Source: G963422745 sp963422745 (GTDB taxonomy: Bacteria; Actinomycetota; Acidimicrobiia; Acidimicrobiales; Aldehydirespiratoraceae). From it: 64,000 nucleotides of DNA. Below, piece after piece: positions 50,604 to 59,150 of this stretch. The notes under the pieces were generated by a model. That model made no database searches. It was not told the origin of the DNA and saw only the letters and a list, made by a program, of their open reading frames with translations. Within the stretch, counting starts at the first letter, position 1; every line of letters starts with the position of its first letter. A program made the position numbers and the translations under genes. Location of the stretch: the NCBI GenBank assembly GCA_963422745.1, contig OY730477.1, positions 310,001 to 374,000 on the forward strand, written 5' to 3'.

Positions 50604-51542
50604 GTGAGCGGCATCTCTACTTCAGCCAGCCTGGGGTATCTCGGGCCAGCTGGAACTTTCACCGAACAAGCGGTCTTGGGCGAATCGGACCTGGCTGGTC
50701 TCGCGATGCGGCCGATGGGCAGCATCGTAGAAGTACTGAGGGCTGCCGAACGGGGCGAGGTCACCTATGGCTTTGCCGCCATTGAGAACATGATTGAGGG
50801 TTCGGTCAATGCCACTATTGACACTCTTGCCTTTGAGTCAGACACGCTGTTGATACAGCGTGAGGTCGTCATCAACGTCAACCTCAACCTGCTCGTCAAT
50901 CCGGGCGTGGCGCTTACCGACATCAAGTGTGTGCGCTCGCATCCAGTGGCCTACGCCCAGTGTCGGCGTTACCTTGCTGATGGGTTGGACGCCGCCAGGG
51001 TGGAGGCAACCAACTCGACTGCAGATGCCGCCCGGGAATTGGCCCAAAGCGGTCGGCGCGACGCAGCGGCAATCGCACCAATGCGCTCGGCTGAGGTCTA
51101 TGGGCTGCACGTGCTCGCCACCGACATTGAGGACCATCCAGAAAACCAGACGAGATTTGTGATGGTCGGGCGTGACGACATACCGGCTGCGTCGGGACAT
51201 GACAAGACATCAGTGCTCATCTACCAACACCGAGATTCTCCGGGCTCGCTCGTGGGCATCCTTCAGGAGTTCGCCGCTCGGTCGATTAACCTGACCCGGC
51301 TGGAGAGTCGACCGACCCGCAAGGGAATCGGCGACTACTGTTTCTTGGTTGACTGCGAGGGCCACATCGACGATGAAGTGGTCGGTGACGCGCTCCGCAA
51401 CGTGCACATGAAACAGGGCAACGTGAAGTTCCTGGGTTCGTTCCCTTCGGTATACGGGACCACCGAACAAAAGGAGCACAACCGCGAGGCGGTTCGTGCC
51501 GCCGATGCGTGGCTGGCATCGCTGCGGCAGCGAATTCGCTGA
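50604..51542 (+). CDS. pheA: Prephenate dehydratase
   Basis: Converts prephenate to phenylpyruvate for phenylalanine. 312 residues from GTG 50604; the frame opens at 50544 inside the 16-bp repeats, so the upstream 20 codons are doubtful. Catalytic domain: YLGPAGTFTEQA, AAIENMIEGSVNATIDTL near residue 69, and NSTADAARELA then RDAAAIAP. A regulatory ACT domain follows with SVLIYQHRDSPGSLVGILQEFAARSINLTRLESRP near residue 205, the phenylalanine-binding ESRP motif. Confidence 0.95.
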   Translation: MSGISTSASLGYLGPAGTFTEQAVLGESDLAGLAMRPMGSIVEVLRAAERGEVTYGFAAIENMIEGSVNATIDTLAFESDTLLIQREVVINVNLNLLVNPGVALTDIKCVRSHPVAYAQCRRYLADGLDAARVEATNSTADAARELAQSGRRDAAAIAPMRSAEVYGLHVLATDIEDHPENQTRFVMVGRDDIPAASGHDKTSVLIYQHRDSPGSLVGILQEFAARSINLTRLESRPTRKGIGDYCFLVDCEGHIDDEVVGDALRNVHMKQGNVKFLGSFPSVYGTTEQKEHNREAVRAADAWLASLRQRIR

Positions 51543-51629
51543 CCCGTAGACCTCCTTTGGGTCTATCAGAGAAGGTGCTGGCTCAAGCCCCCACCTAGTA
51601 TCAATCAAACAACCCTTACGGTGCCGCTG

Positions 51630-51862
51630 GCTCAAGCCCAACCCCCACACTGAAGCCTCAACAACCAGCACACAGCCAACCGCCCAACCGAGCCGCTCAA
51701 GCCCAACCCCCACACTGAAGCCTCAACAACCAGCACACAGCCAACCGCCCAACCGCGCCGCTCAAACCCAACCCCCACACTGAAGCCTCAACAACCAGCA
51801 CACAGCCAACCGCCCAACCGAGCCGCTCAAACCCAACCCCCATATTGAGGCCTCGGCATCCA
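51630..51862. repeat. 65-bp tandem repeat array, 3 copies plus partial
   Basis: Copies start at 51630, 51695 and 51760, with a diverging partial copy at 51825. The unit begins GCTCAAGCCCAACCCCCAC and ends GCCCAACCGAGCC. The partial fourth copy covers the last codons and stop of the minus-strand gene at 51827-52018, so the unit seems to come from that gene's 3' end. The array lies at the 3' end of both flanking, convergent genes. The 87 bp before it (51543-51629) hold nothing else. Confidence 0.93.
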
Positions 51863-52018
51863 CCAGCGGCCTGCGTAACGCCAACGAGGTGTCGGAGCCG
51901 GAACCTGCAACACGACCGGCGCCGCAGGCCTGAGTGTGTCGTACGCAACCAGGATCGCGGCCAGCTCTTGCTCGGTTGGTTCTGGGGTGATCGTCATGGC
52001 GGCCATGCGGTCGCTCAC
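51827..52018 (-). CDS. Small acyl-CoA carboxylase epsilon-like subunit
   Basis: A 63-residue protein starting with GTG 52018 that overlaps the stop of the carboxylase beta gene (GTGA). Its first half (TPEPTEQELAAILVAYDTLR) matches the PTxEELAALxAxL helix of actinobacterial AccE/PccE epsilon subunits. The second half is short, Pro/Trp-rich (WRYAGRWWMPRPQYGGWV) and resembles the WxxxxR ends of these small partners. Epsilon subunits help assemble the alpha-beta carboxylase. Coupled translation supports the role. Confidence 0.7.
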   Translation of the reverse strand: MSDRMAAMTITPEPTEQELAAILVAYDTLRPAAPVVLQVPAPTPRWRYAGRWWMPRPQYGGWV

Positions 52019-53556
52019 AGTGGCACGTTCCCATGTTTGCGGTGAGGGATTTCCTGCTGCTTGGACTCCAGCAGTCGTAGCCCGGCAACAATCTTGCGAC
52101 GGGTTTCGGGGGGCTCAATCACGTCGTCTACATAGCCACGCTCGGCTGCGATGTACGGATTGGCTAGCCGCTCAGTGTAGTCGTCAACGAGTTCACGGCG
52201 AAGACTCGCCACGTCCGCCGCTTCGGCCAGCTCTCGGCGATGAATGATCTCCACTGCTCCTTGAGGTCCCATGACCGCCAACTCGGCCGTCGGCCAGGCA
52301 AAAGACAGATCACAACCGACCGACTTGGAGTCCATCACCACATAGGCCCCGCCGTAGGCCTTGCGGGTGATCACCTGGATGCGGGGCACTGTTGCTTCGC
52401 AGTAGGCATAGAGCAGCTTGGCGCCATGGCGGATGATGCCGCCGTATTCCTGATCCACGCCGGGCAGGAAACCGGGCACATCAACAAAGGTCACCAACGC
52501 GATGTTGAACGCGTCGCAGGTTCGGACGAATCTGGCGGCCTTTTCCGCGGACTCGATATCCAAGACACCCGCCAGCATCATCGGCTGGTTGCCGACCACT
52601 CCGACCGGACGCCCATCGATCCGGCCGAATCCGCACACGATGCTGCGCGCCCACGACTCGTGGTATTCAAGGAATTCGCCGTCATCGAGTACCTCGGAGA
52701 TTACGGCCTTCATGTCGTAAGGGACGTTGGGTGTGTCGGGCAATATCTCATCAAGCGCCAAGCAGAGCCGGTCGGCGCTGTCGGTTGGTTCAGTAGTCGG
52801 AGGCTGCTCAAGATTGTTCGAGGGCAAGAAGCCGAGCAGGTACTTCACCTCGTCGAGCACCTCTTGCTCACTGTTGCCAACAAACGTCGCCACGCCGGAT
52901 TTTGTCGAGTGCGACACCGCACCACCGAGTTCTTCAAGGGTTACGTCCTCGCCGGTCACCGTCTTCACCACATCGGGGCCGGTAATAAACATGTGCGACC
53001 TTTCGCGCACCATGAAAATGAAATCGGTCATCGCCGGGCTGTACACCGCGCCACCCGCGCATGGACCGAGAATGACCGAGATCTGCGGGATAACCCCTGA
53101 AGATCTGACGTTGCGATGAAAGATCCCTCCATAGCCGTCAAGGCTGACCACACCTTCCTGGATTCGTGCCCCGGCACCGTCATTGAGGCCGATTATCGGC
53201 GCGCCGGTAGCTAGCGCCAGGTCCATGACCTTGTGGAGCTTTTCAGCAAACACCTCCCCCAGCGCGCCGCCCATCACGGTGAAATCCTGGGCGAAGAGGA
53301 ATACCTTGCGGCCCTTTACGGTTCCCCAGCCGGTGATGACACCGTCGGTATAGGGCCGTTCGTCAAGTCCAGCTTCGTGAGCACGGTGCCGGGCGAGCAT
53401 GTCAAGTTCGTGAAAGGATCCCGAATCCAGCAGGTACTCGATGCGTTCGCGGGCAAGCATCTTGCCTTTGGCGTGTTGTCGTTGCACCGACCGGGCCGAT
53501 CCGGCGTTCATCGCAGCTCGTTTGCGCTCACGAAGATCGTCGACTTTGGCCTGCAT
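52015..53556 (-). CDS. Acyl-CoA (propionyl-CoA) carboxylase beta subunit
   Basis: Carboxyltransferase subunit of a biotin-dependent acyl-CoA carboxylase, 513 residues. Crotonase-fold halves are both visible: oxyanion-hole glycines in GAGARIQEGV and GPCAGGAVYSPAMTDFIFM (N-half), VDVPGFLPG, GAKLLYAYCEATVPRIQVITRKAYGGAYVVM and MGPQGAVEII (C-half). Best fit is PccB/AccD5-like propionyl- or acetyl-CoA carboxylase; with mce at 60 kb it suggests a methylmalonyl-CoA route. ATG 53556 chosen. No biotin-carrying alpha subunit is in the window. Confidence 0.93.
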   Translation of the reverse strand: MQAKVDDLRERKRAAMNAGSARSVQRQHAKGKMLARERIEYLLDSGSFHELDMLARHRAHEAGLDERPYTDGVITGWGTVKGRKVFLFAQDFTVMGGALGEVFAEKLHKVMDLALATGAPIIGLNDGAGARIQEGVVSLDGYGGIFHRNVRSSGVIPQISVILGPCAGGAVYSPAMTDFIFMVRERSHMFITGPDVVKTVTGEDVTLEELGGAVSHSTKSGVATFVGNSEQEVLDEVKYLLGFLPSNNLEQPPTTEPTDSADRLCLALDEILPDTPNVPYDMKAVISEVLDDGEFLEYHESWARSIVCGFGRIDGRPVGVVGNQPMMLAGVLDIESAEKAARFVRTCDAFNIALVTFVDVPGFLPGVDQEYGGIIRHGAKLLYAYCEATVPRIQVITRKAYGGAYVVMDSKSVGCDLSFAWPTAELAVMGPQGAVEIIHRRELAEAADVASLRRELVDDYTERLANPYIAAERGYVDDVIEPPETRRKIVAGLRLLESKQQEIPHRKHGNVPL

Positions 53557-53922
53557 GGATTGATCGACCACAAGGCAACAGGTTACTTCTATACACCCAG
53601 AAGTGCCCTGAGCACACTCAGGCCTACTAGCGCCAAGAGCGGCCACACCATAAGATCGGCCATACCTGTGGTCAGCACTAGCCGCCGACGCTGCCGCGGG
53701 CTACATAGTGACCTTGGCGTGGACTCATCGCGATCTCGGATTCCTCGTGATCGTGGCCCTTCATTGCTACGACTTGTCCGAGCCTCAACATTTGGCGTAA
53801 GTGTACGGTCGTTGATGCATCAGGGATCGGCAGTGTGAAAGCGCCCGTGCAAGTCCGAGGCCGCTCATCTTAGATTGCAGGTCGTGGCTCTTTCGGCTTT
53901 GTCCAGCGTGCTGGCTGAGCGA
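53557..53922. other. Intergenic region without a visible gene
   Basis: About 366 bp between the divergent carboxylase and lipoprotein genes. Open frames here are short and unsupported. It must hold promoters for both directions, but I see no convincing -35/-10 pair. A TTG at 53875 or GTG at 53884 could extend the downstream gene into it. Confidence 0.5.
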
Positions 53923-55593
53923 ATGCGTGCGCGATGGTCTCGGTACCGCCGAGCAACGTGGCAATCGGGATGGGCGGTCGTGCTTGTGTCCACAGCGTGT
54001 GGAGCCTCTGGTGACGTAGGCACGCCACCACCTGAACCAGTCCCGCAAGTCGTGATCTCGCCGAGCGCACCACTCGAGCCAGCCCCTAAACCACCCCCAC
54101 AAACCTCAACCCCACAAGTCGTGATCTCGCCGAGCGCACCACTCGAGCCAGCCTCTAAGCCACCCCCACAAACCTCAACCCCTCAAGTCGGCGCTGATCC
54201 CCCTAATGCTGAGCCTCCTAATCACGAGGACCCTGTGGACCCGGCGCGTGATCAACCAGGATCAACCTTGACAACCTCTGGCCCGAACCGTGCTCATGTC
54301 ACATCGGTCCGGTTCGTGAGCCAGAACATACTGCACGGCATTGCCTGCGGGCCCGACAGCGATGCGTGTGCCCTCCCGGCACGGATCGCGTTGTTCATGG
54401 ATCAACTCGCTCAAGCCGGTTGCCCCGAAATGGTTTCGATCCAAGAGGCAAGTGATGGGATCGTGGCGTTGCTAACCGAAGAGATCCAAGAGTGCGGATA
54501 TGAGCTGGTTTGGGACAACGATCCCGGATTGGATCGTGAGGTTGTGTTGAGCACTCTGCGTGTAATCGACTCGCAGCGGTGGGTCCTGGCGGATCGATTC
54601 CGTTCGGCCTATCTCGTGCGTGCGGCTTCTCCGATTGGTGTGGTCAACTTTCTGACCACCCATCTCGCCTCAAGTGAGAATCGCCCGTGCAACACCGCAC
54701 TCTGCCCCCCGCCGTGCGATCCAGACGAGCGGCTACGTAGTTGCCAGGTTCGCCAGCTCCTGGAAATCACACAAGATGTTGCCAGCCCAAAAAGTATCAC
54801 GGTTCTGGGCGGCGATCTGAACGCCACCGTTGACGAGTCACCAATCCGGTTGCTCACCGACAACGGGTTCGTTGATTCGCACCTTGCGTCCGGTCTCAGC
54901 GAATGCATGTCGTCAGGCCAAGAATGCACCGCAGGGCGTGACGCCGAGTCGTTGAAGGACATGACCGACCCTGCGAGTCAACAAAAGGTCCGCATCGACT
55001 ATCTATTCTACTCTGCTGCGGACCGGGACTGCTCACCGGGTCCGGATACCGGGTTGTTCAACGCCGAACCTGCGGTCGGAGAATTAGCGTTCCCCTCCGA
55101 TCACACCGGTGTGGCACTTACCTTGCAATGCCTAACAACCCAATCCGATATCGCCGCAGCGGTCGACAGCGACCTCGCCGAGCTGCCGGATCCGGATCCG
55201 GGCGCAACGCCAGAAGGGCTGCCCGCCAACGACGCCACTCGAGCTGCTATCTCCGCAGCATTTGAGCTCTTCTTGGATGGTTCGATTTCCGATGTGGGTC
55301 TACGGGCGGCGCAAGTTGAGGACTCCCCCGGAGTGCAACAAGCAGTGATCAAGACGTTCTCACAGGTTGGGCAAGTCGGAGCCGAAGCCCGAGGCCGGGT
55401 CGAATCCGTGCGGTTGACATCAAGTGTCACCGCAGAGGTGACATATTCCATTTTGGTAGCCAACCAAGTAGCTATGACCGGACGGATCGGCGAGGCCATC
55501 CTTGTCGACCAACAATGGTTCGTATCGAAGACAACCTTTTGCGACCTGGTCGCCATCGGAGGGCAGGCCGAGGGCCTGGACGTCTGTCGCTGA
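53923..55593 (+). CDS. Exported lipoprotein with endonuclease/exonuclease/phosphatase domain
   Basis: About 556 residues. A basic N-terminus and lipobox VSTAC (about residue 26) predict a lipoprotein. A Pro-rich linker with two 23-residue repeats leads to an EEP-fold domain: VRFVSQNILHG, the metal Glu in SIQEASDG, LGGDLNATVDES, IDYLFYS and the final SDHTGVALTL. A C-terminal alpha+beta domain of about 130 residues follows. Several Cys pairs in the EEP domain fit an extracytoplasmic setting. It could hydrolyse nucleic acid, phospholipid or a sugar phosphate. ATG 53923 chosen; TTG 53875 and GTG 53884 are alternatives. Confidence 0.78.
   Translation: MRARWSRYRRATWQSGWAVVLVSTACGASGDVGTPPPEPVPQVVISPSAPLEPAPKPPPQTSTPQVVISPSAPLEPASKPPPQTSTPQVGADPPNAEPPNHEDPVDPARDQPGSTLTTSGPNRAHVTSVRFVSQNILHGIACGPDSDACALPARIALFMDQLAQAGCPEMVSIQEASDGIVALLTEEIQECGYELVWDNDPGLDREVVLSTLRVIDSQRWVLADRFRSAYLVRAASPIGVVNFLTTHLASSENRPCNTALCPPPCDPDERLRSCQVRQLLEITQDVASPKSITVLGGDLNATVDESPIRLLTDNGFVDSHLASGLSECMSSGQECTAGRDAESLKDMTDPASQQKVRIDYLFYSAADRDCSPGPDTGLFNAEPAVGELAFPSDHTGVALTLQCLTTQSDIAAAVDSDLAELPDPDPGATPEGLPANDATRAAISAAFELFLDGSISDVGLRAAQVEDSPGVQQAVIKTFSQVGQVGAEARGRVESVRLTSSVTAEVTYSILVANQVAMTGRIGEAILVDQQWFVSKTTFCDLVAIGGQAEGLDVCR
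54043..54180. repeat. Two-copy 69-bp in-frame repeat (Pro-rich linker)
   Basis: Two near-identical 69-bp units at 54043 and 54112, each encoding PQVVISPSAPLEPA then PKPPPQTST or SKPPPQTST. They lengthen the linker between the lipid anchor and the EEP domain. Confidence 0.95.
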
Positions 55594-55661
55594 GCGACCA
55601 ACCGTGGACCGTATGCATCAGGTTCTGCCTCATCAAACATGCAACGGCGTATGGTCCTGCG

Positions 55662-56357
55662 ATGACCGAAACCGGGGCTCCGACACCTCGCACCCGTGTA
55701 CGCCGTGGTGCTGATCGGGCACACTATGAGCGCGACACCGTCCTCGCGATTTTCGATTCTGGCCTTGTGGCCCACGTTGGTGTCCAAACCCTCGAGGGTC
55801 CGCTCGTGTTGCCGATGGCCTACGGGCGTGACGATGAGCGGCTGTATCTTCACGGAGCCAGTGCCAATCACCTGCTCGGCTCAGGCGCTGACCACGAGGT
55901 CTGTGTGACGGTAACCCACGTTGACGGGCTCGTTATGGCCCGCACCCCGTTTCACAACTCGATGAACTACCGATCGGCAGTGCTACGGGGCAGAGCCACC
56001 GCCATCACTGACCGTGCCGAGAAACTTCGAGCGTTGCGCCTTGTCACGGATCATGTCGTGCCAAATTGGGAACTCGGCCGTGAGGTGAGCGAGATCGACG
56101 AACGCAAGACCATCGTGCTTGCGGTTCCGCTGAGAGAAGCATCTGCGAAGATCCGGCGAGGCGACCCGGTTGACGAACCCGAAGACGTTCAAGGGCCGTG
56201 GTGGGCAGGCGTTATCCCCGTGGAGACCCGTTTCGGTAAGCCGATCGTTGCTGCGGATTTCACCGGTTCTCACCCCGTTCCCAGAGCGTTTTGTGCACTC
56301 GCCGGGTTGACACCCGACGAGAGGTCATCAAGGGACTCACCGGGTACTGAAATCTGA
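55662..56357 (+). CDS. Pyridoxamine-5'-phosphate-oxidase-family FMN-binding protein
   Basis: 231 residues of the split-barrel flavin family (NimA-like subgroup). Typical features: RGADRAHYERDTVLAIFDSGLVAHVG at the start, VLPMAYGRDDERLYLHGASANHLL near residue 53, VTVTHVDGLVMARTPFHNSMNYRSAVLRGRA near residue 85. The subgroup reduces flavin- or F420-linked substrates or scavenges heme/FMN; exact function unknown. ATG 55662 fits the family start; the frame extends upstream through the end of the preceding gene. Confidence 0.8.
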   Translation: MTETGAPTPRTRVRRGADRAHYERDTVLAIFDSGLVAHVGVQTLEGPLVLPMAYGRDDERLYLHGASANHLLGSGADHEVCVTVTHVDGLVMARTPFHNSMNYRSAVLRGRATAITDRAEKLRALRLVTDHVVPNWELGREVSEIDERKTIVLAVPLREASAKIRRGDPVDEPEDVQGPWWAGVIPVETRFGKPIVAADFTGSHPVPRAFCALAGLTPDERSSRDSPGTEI

Positions 56358-56406
56358 AGGGGCCCCGGTCCGTCGACAAACAGAGTCCGTCGCTGTCGGG
56401 GCGAGA

Positions 56407-57546
56407 TTACAGGACAGCGGCGAACGCAGCACGAAGTTCGTTGACAAAGATGTCGGGCACCTCCCAGGCCGCGAAGTGGCCACCACGATCCGGTTCGTTC
56501 CAATACCTGATGTCGTGGTACCGATTCTTGGCCCATGCCAATGGTGTGCGCAGGATCTCGCCAGGAAAGATCGAGCACCCAGTTGGTACATCGACCTCAG
56601 TGGCTGTGAAATTCGCGAATGATTCCCAGTAGAGGCGCCCTGACGATGCTGCCGTGGCGGTGAACCAGTAGATCGAAATATTGTCAAGAATTTCGTCGCG
56701 GGTGAGCGACGACTCCGGGTGGCCGTCGTTGTCCGTCCACGCCCACATTTTCTCTGCGATCCAGCCGCACTGACCAGCAGGCGAGTCAACCAGCGCATAA
56801 CCCAGCGTCTGAGGACGGGTGGACTGCTGCTTGGAATACCCGGAGTCCCAGCGGTCGTAGTGCTGTGCAGCAGATAGCGCCCGAACGGTATCTGCACCGG
56901 TGTCGGTGGCCTGCTCGGGGGTTGGCCGGGCAATCGGCATGTTGGTATGTATGGCTTGCACATGGCCTAGAGCCTGCGAACCAATCGCGGTGGTGACCGC
57001 CGCGCCCCAATCACCACCTTGTGCGACATATGAGTCATAGCCGAGACGGACCATCAATTTGTCCCACATCTCGGCGATTCGGTCGACGCCTGTACCCGGG
57101 GCCGACGGCTTGGCGCTCCACCCGTACCCGGGCAATGACGGCAACACGAGATGGAACGCATCGCTGGGTTGACCACCGTGGTTAGTCGGGTCGGTTAGCG
57201 GGTCGATCACTTTCATGAACTCCGCCACCGATCCTGGCCAACCGTGCGTCATGATCATGGGTGTCGCTTCGGGATGAGGTGACCGAGCGTGCACGAAGTG
57301 AATGTCGAGTCCTTCGATTTCAGTGAGGAAGTTGTCGTAGGAGTTCAATGCCGTCTCAAAGCGACGCCAGTCGTATTCGGTTCGCCAGTACTTGCAGAGT
57401 TCGCGCATGTAGTGCAGCGGAATCCCCTGAGTCCAGTCCTCAACGCATGCAGGTTCGGGCCAGCGGGTGCGGTCCAGCCGCGTCCGCAGGTCGGCAATCT
57501 CGGCGTCGGAGACGGAGATGGTGAAGGGCCGAATGTCGTCGCTCAT
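56407..57546 (-). CDS. Epoxide hydrolase (alpha/beta hydrolase)
   Basis: 379 residues. An N-terminal EPHN domain (FTISVSDAEIADLRTRLDRTRWPE; YMRELCKYWRTEYDWRRFE) precedes the alpha/beta-hydrolase core with the oxyanion motif THGWPGSVAEF near residue 97, the nucleophile Asp in AQGGDWGAAV near residue 176, and the charge-relay His in GGHFAAWEVPDIF near residue 358. It opens epoxides to diols, acting on xenobiotics or terpenoid epoxides. ATG 57546 is used. Confidence 0.9.
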   Translation of the reverse strand: MSDDIRPFTISVSDAEIADLRTRLDRTRWPEPACVEDWTQGIPLHYMRELCKYWRTEYDWRRFETALNSYDNFLTEIEGLDIHFVHARSPHPEATPMIMTHGWPGSVAEFMKVIDPLTDPTNHGGQPSDAFHLVLPSLPGYGWSAKPSAPGTGVDRIAEMWDKLMVRLGYDSYVAQGGDWGAAVTTAIGSQALGHVQAIHTNMPIARPTPEQATDTGADTVRALSAAQHYDRWDSGYSKQQSTRPQTLGYALVDSPAGQCGWIAEKMWAWTDNDGHPESSLTRDEILDNISIYWFTATAASSGRLYWESFANFTATEVDVPTGCSIFPGEILRTPLAWAKNRYHDIRYWNEPDRGGHFAAWEVPDIFVNELRAAFAAVL

Positions 57547-57655
57547 ACCTGAATGTTCGCGGCGCTCTCGCTCAAGGGCAAGATCACGGTGTTGCACCTA
57601 GGTACCTTTGCTGCCGATACGCCGCCGAAAACGCCTTGCCATAGACTCAGCTGCA

Positions 57656-58732
57656 ATGGAGTTGCCCGTCAACCCTCCGATAAAGCCGATGCTGGCCAAG
57701 GCGGTGGCCGCAATACCCGAGACGGGTGAGATGTCGTTCGAGCCGAAATGGGACGGCTTTCGCTGCATCGTGTTTCGATCCGGAGACGAGATTCACCTGG
57801 GGTCACGAAACGAGAGACCCCTAACCCGGTACTTCCCCGAACTGATCGACCCGCTCAAGGCCTGTCTGCCCAAACGTTGCGTTGTCGACGGTGAAGTCAT
57901 CGTCACCGTTGGTGACCGACTCCGTTTCGATGCTCTCCAACAACGCATCCACCCGGCCGAGTCGCGGATCAACCGACTAGCGAGAGAAACACCGGCCGAG
58001 TTCGTGGCGTTCGACGTGTTGGCCGTTGAGGGCACAGACCTGATGGACCGAGCGTTTCGGGATCGACGGTCGGTTCTTGAGACGCTTGCTGTGGCGTTTA
58101 AGCCGCCGATTCATTTGGTGCCGCAGACACAGGACCGCGAGATTGCGTACCAGTGGTATGTGGCCTTCGAAGGAGCTGGACTGGACGGCCTGATCGCGAA
58201 GCCGCTTGACGGCACCTACCAGCCCAACCGCCGAGCCCAGCTCAAGGTGAAGCACACCCGCACAGCCGACGTGGTCGTGGCTGGCTACCGAATACATGCC
58301 GACGGGCAAGGGGTTGGATCGCTTCTTATCGGACTCCATGATGACGACGGGAACCTCGCTCATGTCGGTGTGGCAGCGTCGTTCAAGGCCTCACTGCGCG
58401 CCGAGTTGCGTGATTTGCTTGCGTCATCGGTCCTTGATGAGCCCGAGCAACACCCTTGGAGTCAATGGATGAACGCCGAGGCCCATGAGAGCCAGCTGAT
58501 GCCCGGAGCACCAAACCGCTGGTCATCGCGACGGGCAACCGCCCCCTGGGTGCCTTTGACCTGTGAGCTGGTTGCGGAGGTTAAGTACGAGGCCATGCTC
58601 AACGGCCGGTTCCGGGGGACCACCAGATTGGTTCGCTGGCGCCCCGACCGCAACCCATCACAGTGTGGCTACGACCAGATCGAAACGCCAGCAGACCTTC
58701 CCATCAGCTCGGTTCTAAGCGCTGATGGCTGA
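57656..58732 (+). CDS. ATP-dependent DNA ligase (LigC type)
   Basis: 358 residues. The adenylation lysine motif is EPKWDGFRCIV near residue 29, followed by SRNERPLTRYFPEL, DGEVIV near residue 78, FVAFDVLAVEGTDL near residue 120, and the C-terminal lysines in AQLKVKHTRTADVVV (motif V) with the OB domain after. It resembles mycobacterial LigC, a backup/repair ligase rather than the replicative NAD+ ligase. No Ku or LigD gene is nearby. ATG 57656 chosen. Confidence 0.92.
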   Translation: MELPVNPPIKPMLAKAVAAIPETGEMSFEPKWDGFRCIVFRSGDEIHLGSRNERPLTRYFPELIDPLKACLPKRCVVDGEVIVTVGDRLRFDALQQRIHPAESRINRLARETPAEFVAFDVLAVEGTDLMDRAFRDRRSVLETLAVAFKPPIHLVPQTQDREIAYQWYVAFEGAGLDGLIAKPLDGTYQPNRRAQLKVKHTRTADVVVAGYRIHADGQGVGSLLIGLHDDDGNLAHVGVAASFKASLRAELRDLLASSVLDEPEQHPWSQWMNAEAHESQLMPGAPNRWSSRRATAPWVPLTCELVAEVKYEAMLNGRFRGTTRLVRWRPDRNPSQCGYDQIETPADLPISSVLSADG

Positions 58733-58783
58733 GAGTCAATCCCCGCGGGGCGAATCCAACGCTCGCCGCGGCAGCTAGTTGTT

Positions 58784-58799
58784 GGGGGGGGGGGGGGGG
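58784..58799. repeat. Poly-G tract of 16
   Basis: Sixteen consecutive G residues, 51 bp after the ligase stop. It is by far the longest homopolymer in the window; its length may vary between reads or cells. Confidence 0.9.
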
Positions 58800-58841
58800 C
58801 GCAACGATCGACGACACCCGCCCAGCGGCAACCTGCCGACA

Positions 58842-59109
58842 ACACCAACCCGCACAAGCCACCACCCAGTAACCGGTCCAGGAAAGCTCCCGACCAACAC
58901 ACCCAAAGAACCAACACTGCCAACAAGAAGCGACGGCCTCCAGTCAACGACAAACTCCCGACCAACGCAGCCAAGAACCAACACTGCCAACAAGAAGCGA
59001 CGGCCTCCGATCAACGACAAACTCCCGACCAACGCAGCCAAGAACCAGCATTTCCGAAATGAAACGGTGGCCTCCAGTCAACAGCAAGCCCCCGACCAAC
59101 ACACCAAGG
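58842..59109. repeat. 67-bp tandem repeat array, about 4 copies
   Basis: Unit of 67 bp beginning AACCAACACTGCCAACAAG. Copies start at about 58842 (partial, diverged), 58909, 58976 and 59043 (diverged in the middle). Copies 2 and 3 are nearly identical. The array lies between the convergent ligase and exonuclease genes, at both genes' 3' ends. Confidence 0.92.
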
Positions 59110-59150
59110 GACCAGCACGGCTCCCTGGGCAGCTCATAGTGACCAGGAGG

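Larger units (their letters stand above)
58733..59150. other. Intergenic region with a 16-G run and a tandem array
   Basis: About 418 bp at the 3' ends of two convergent genes. It holds an uninterrupted run of 16 G (58784-58799) and a 67-bp tandem array (58842-59109). No gene is visible. Confidence 0.7.
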
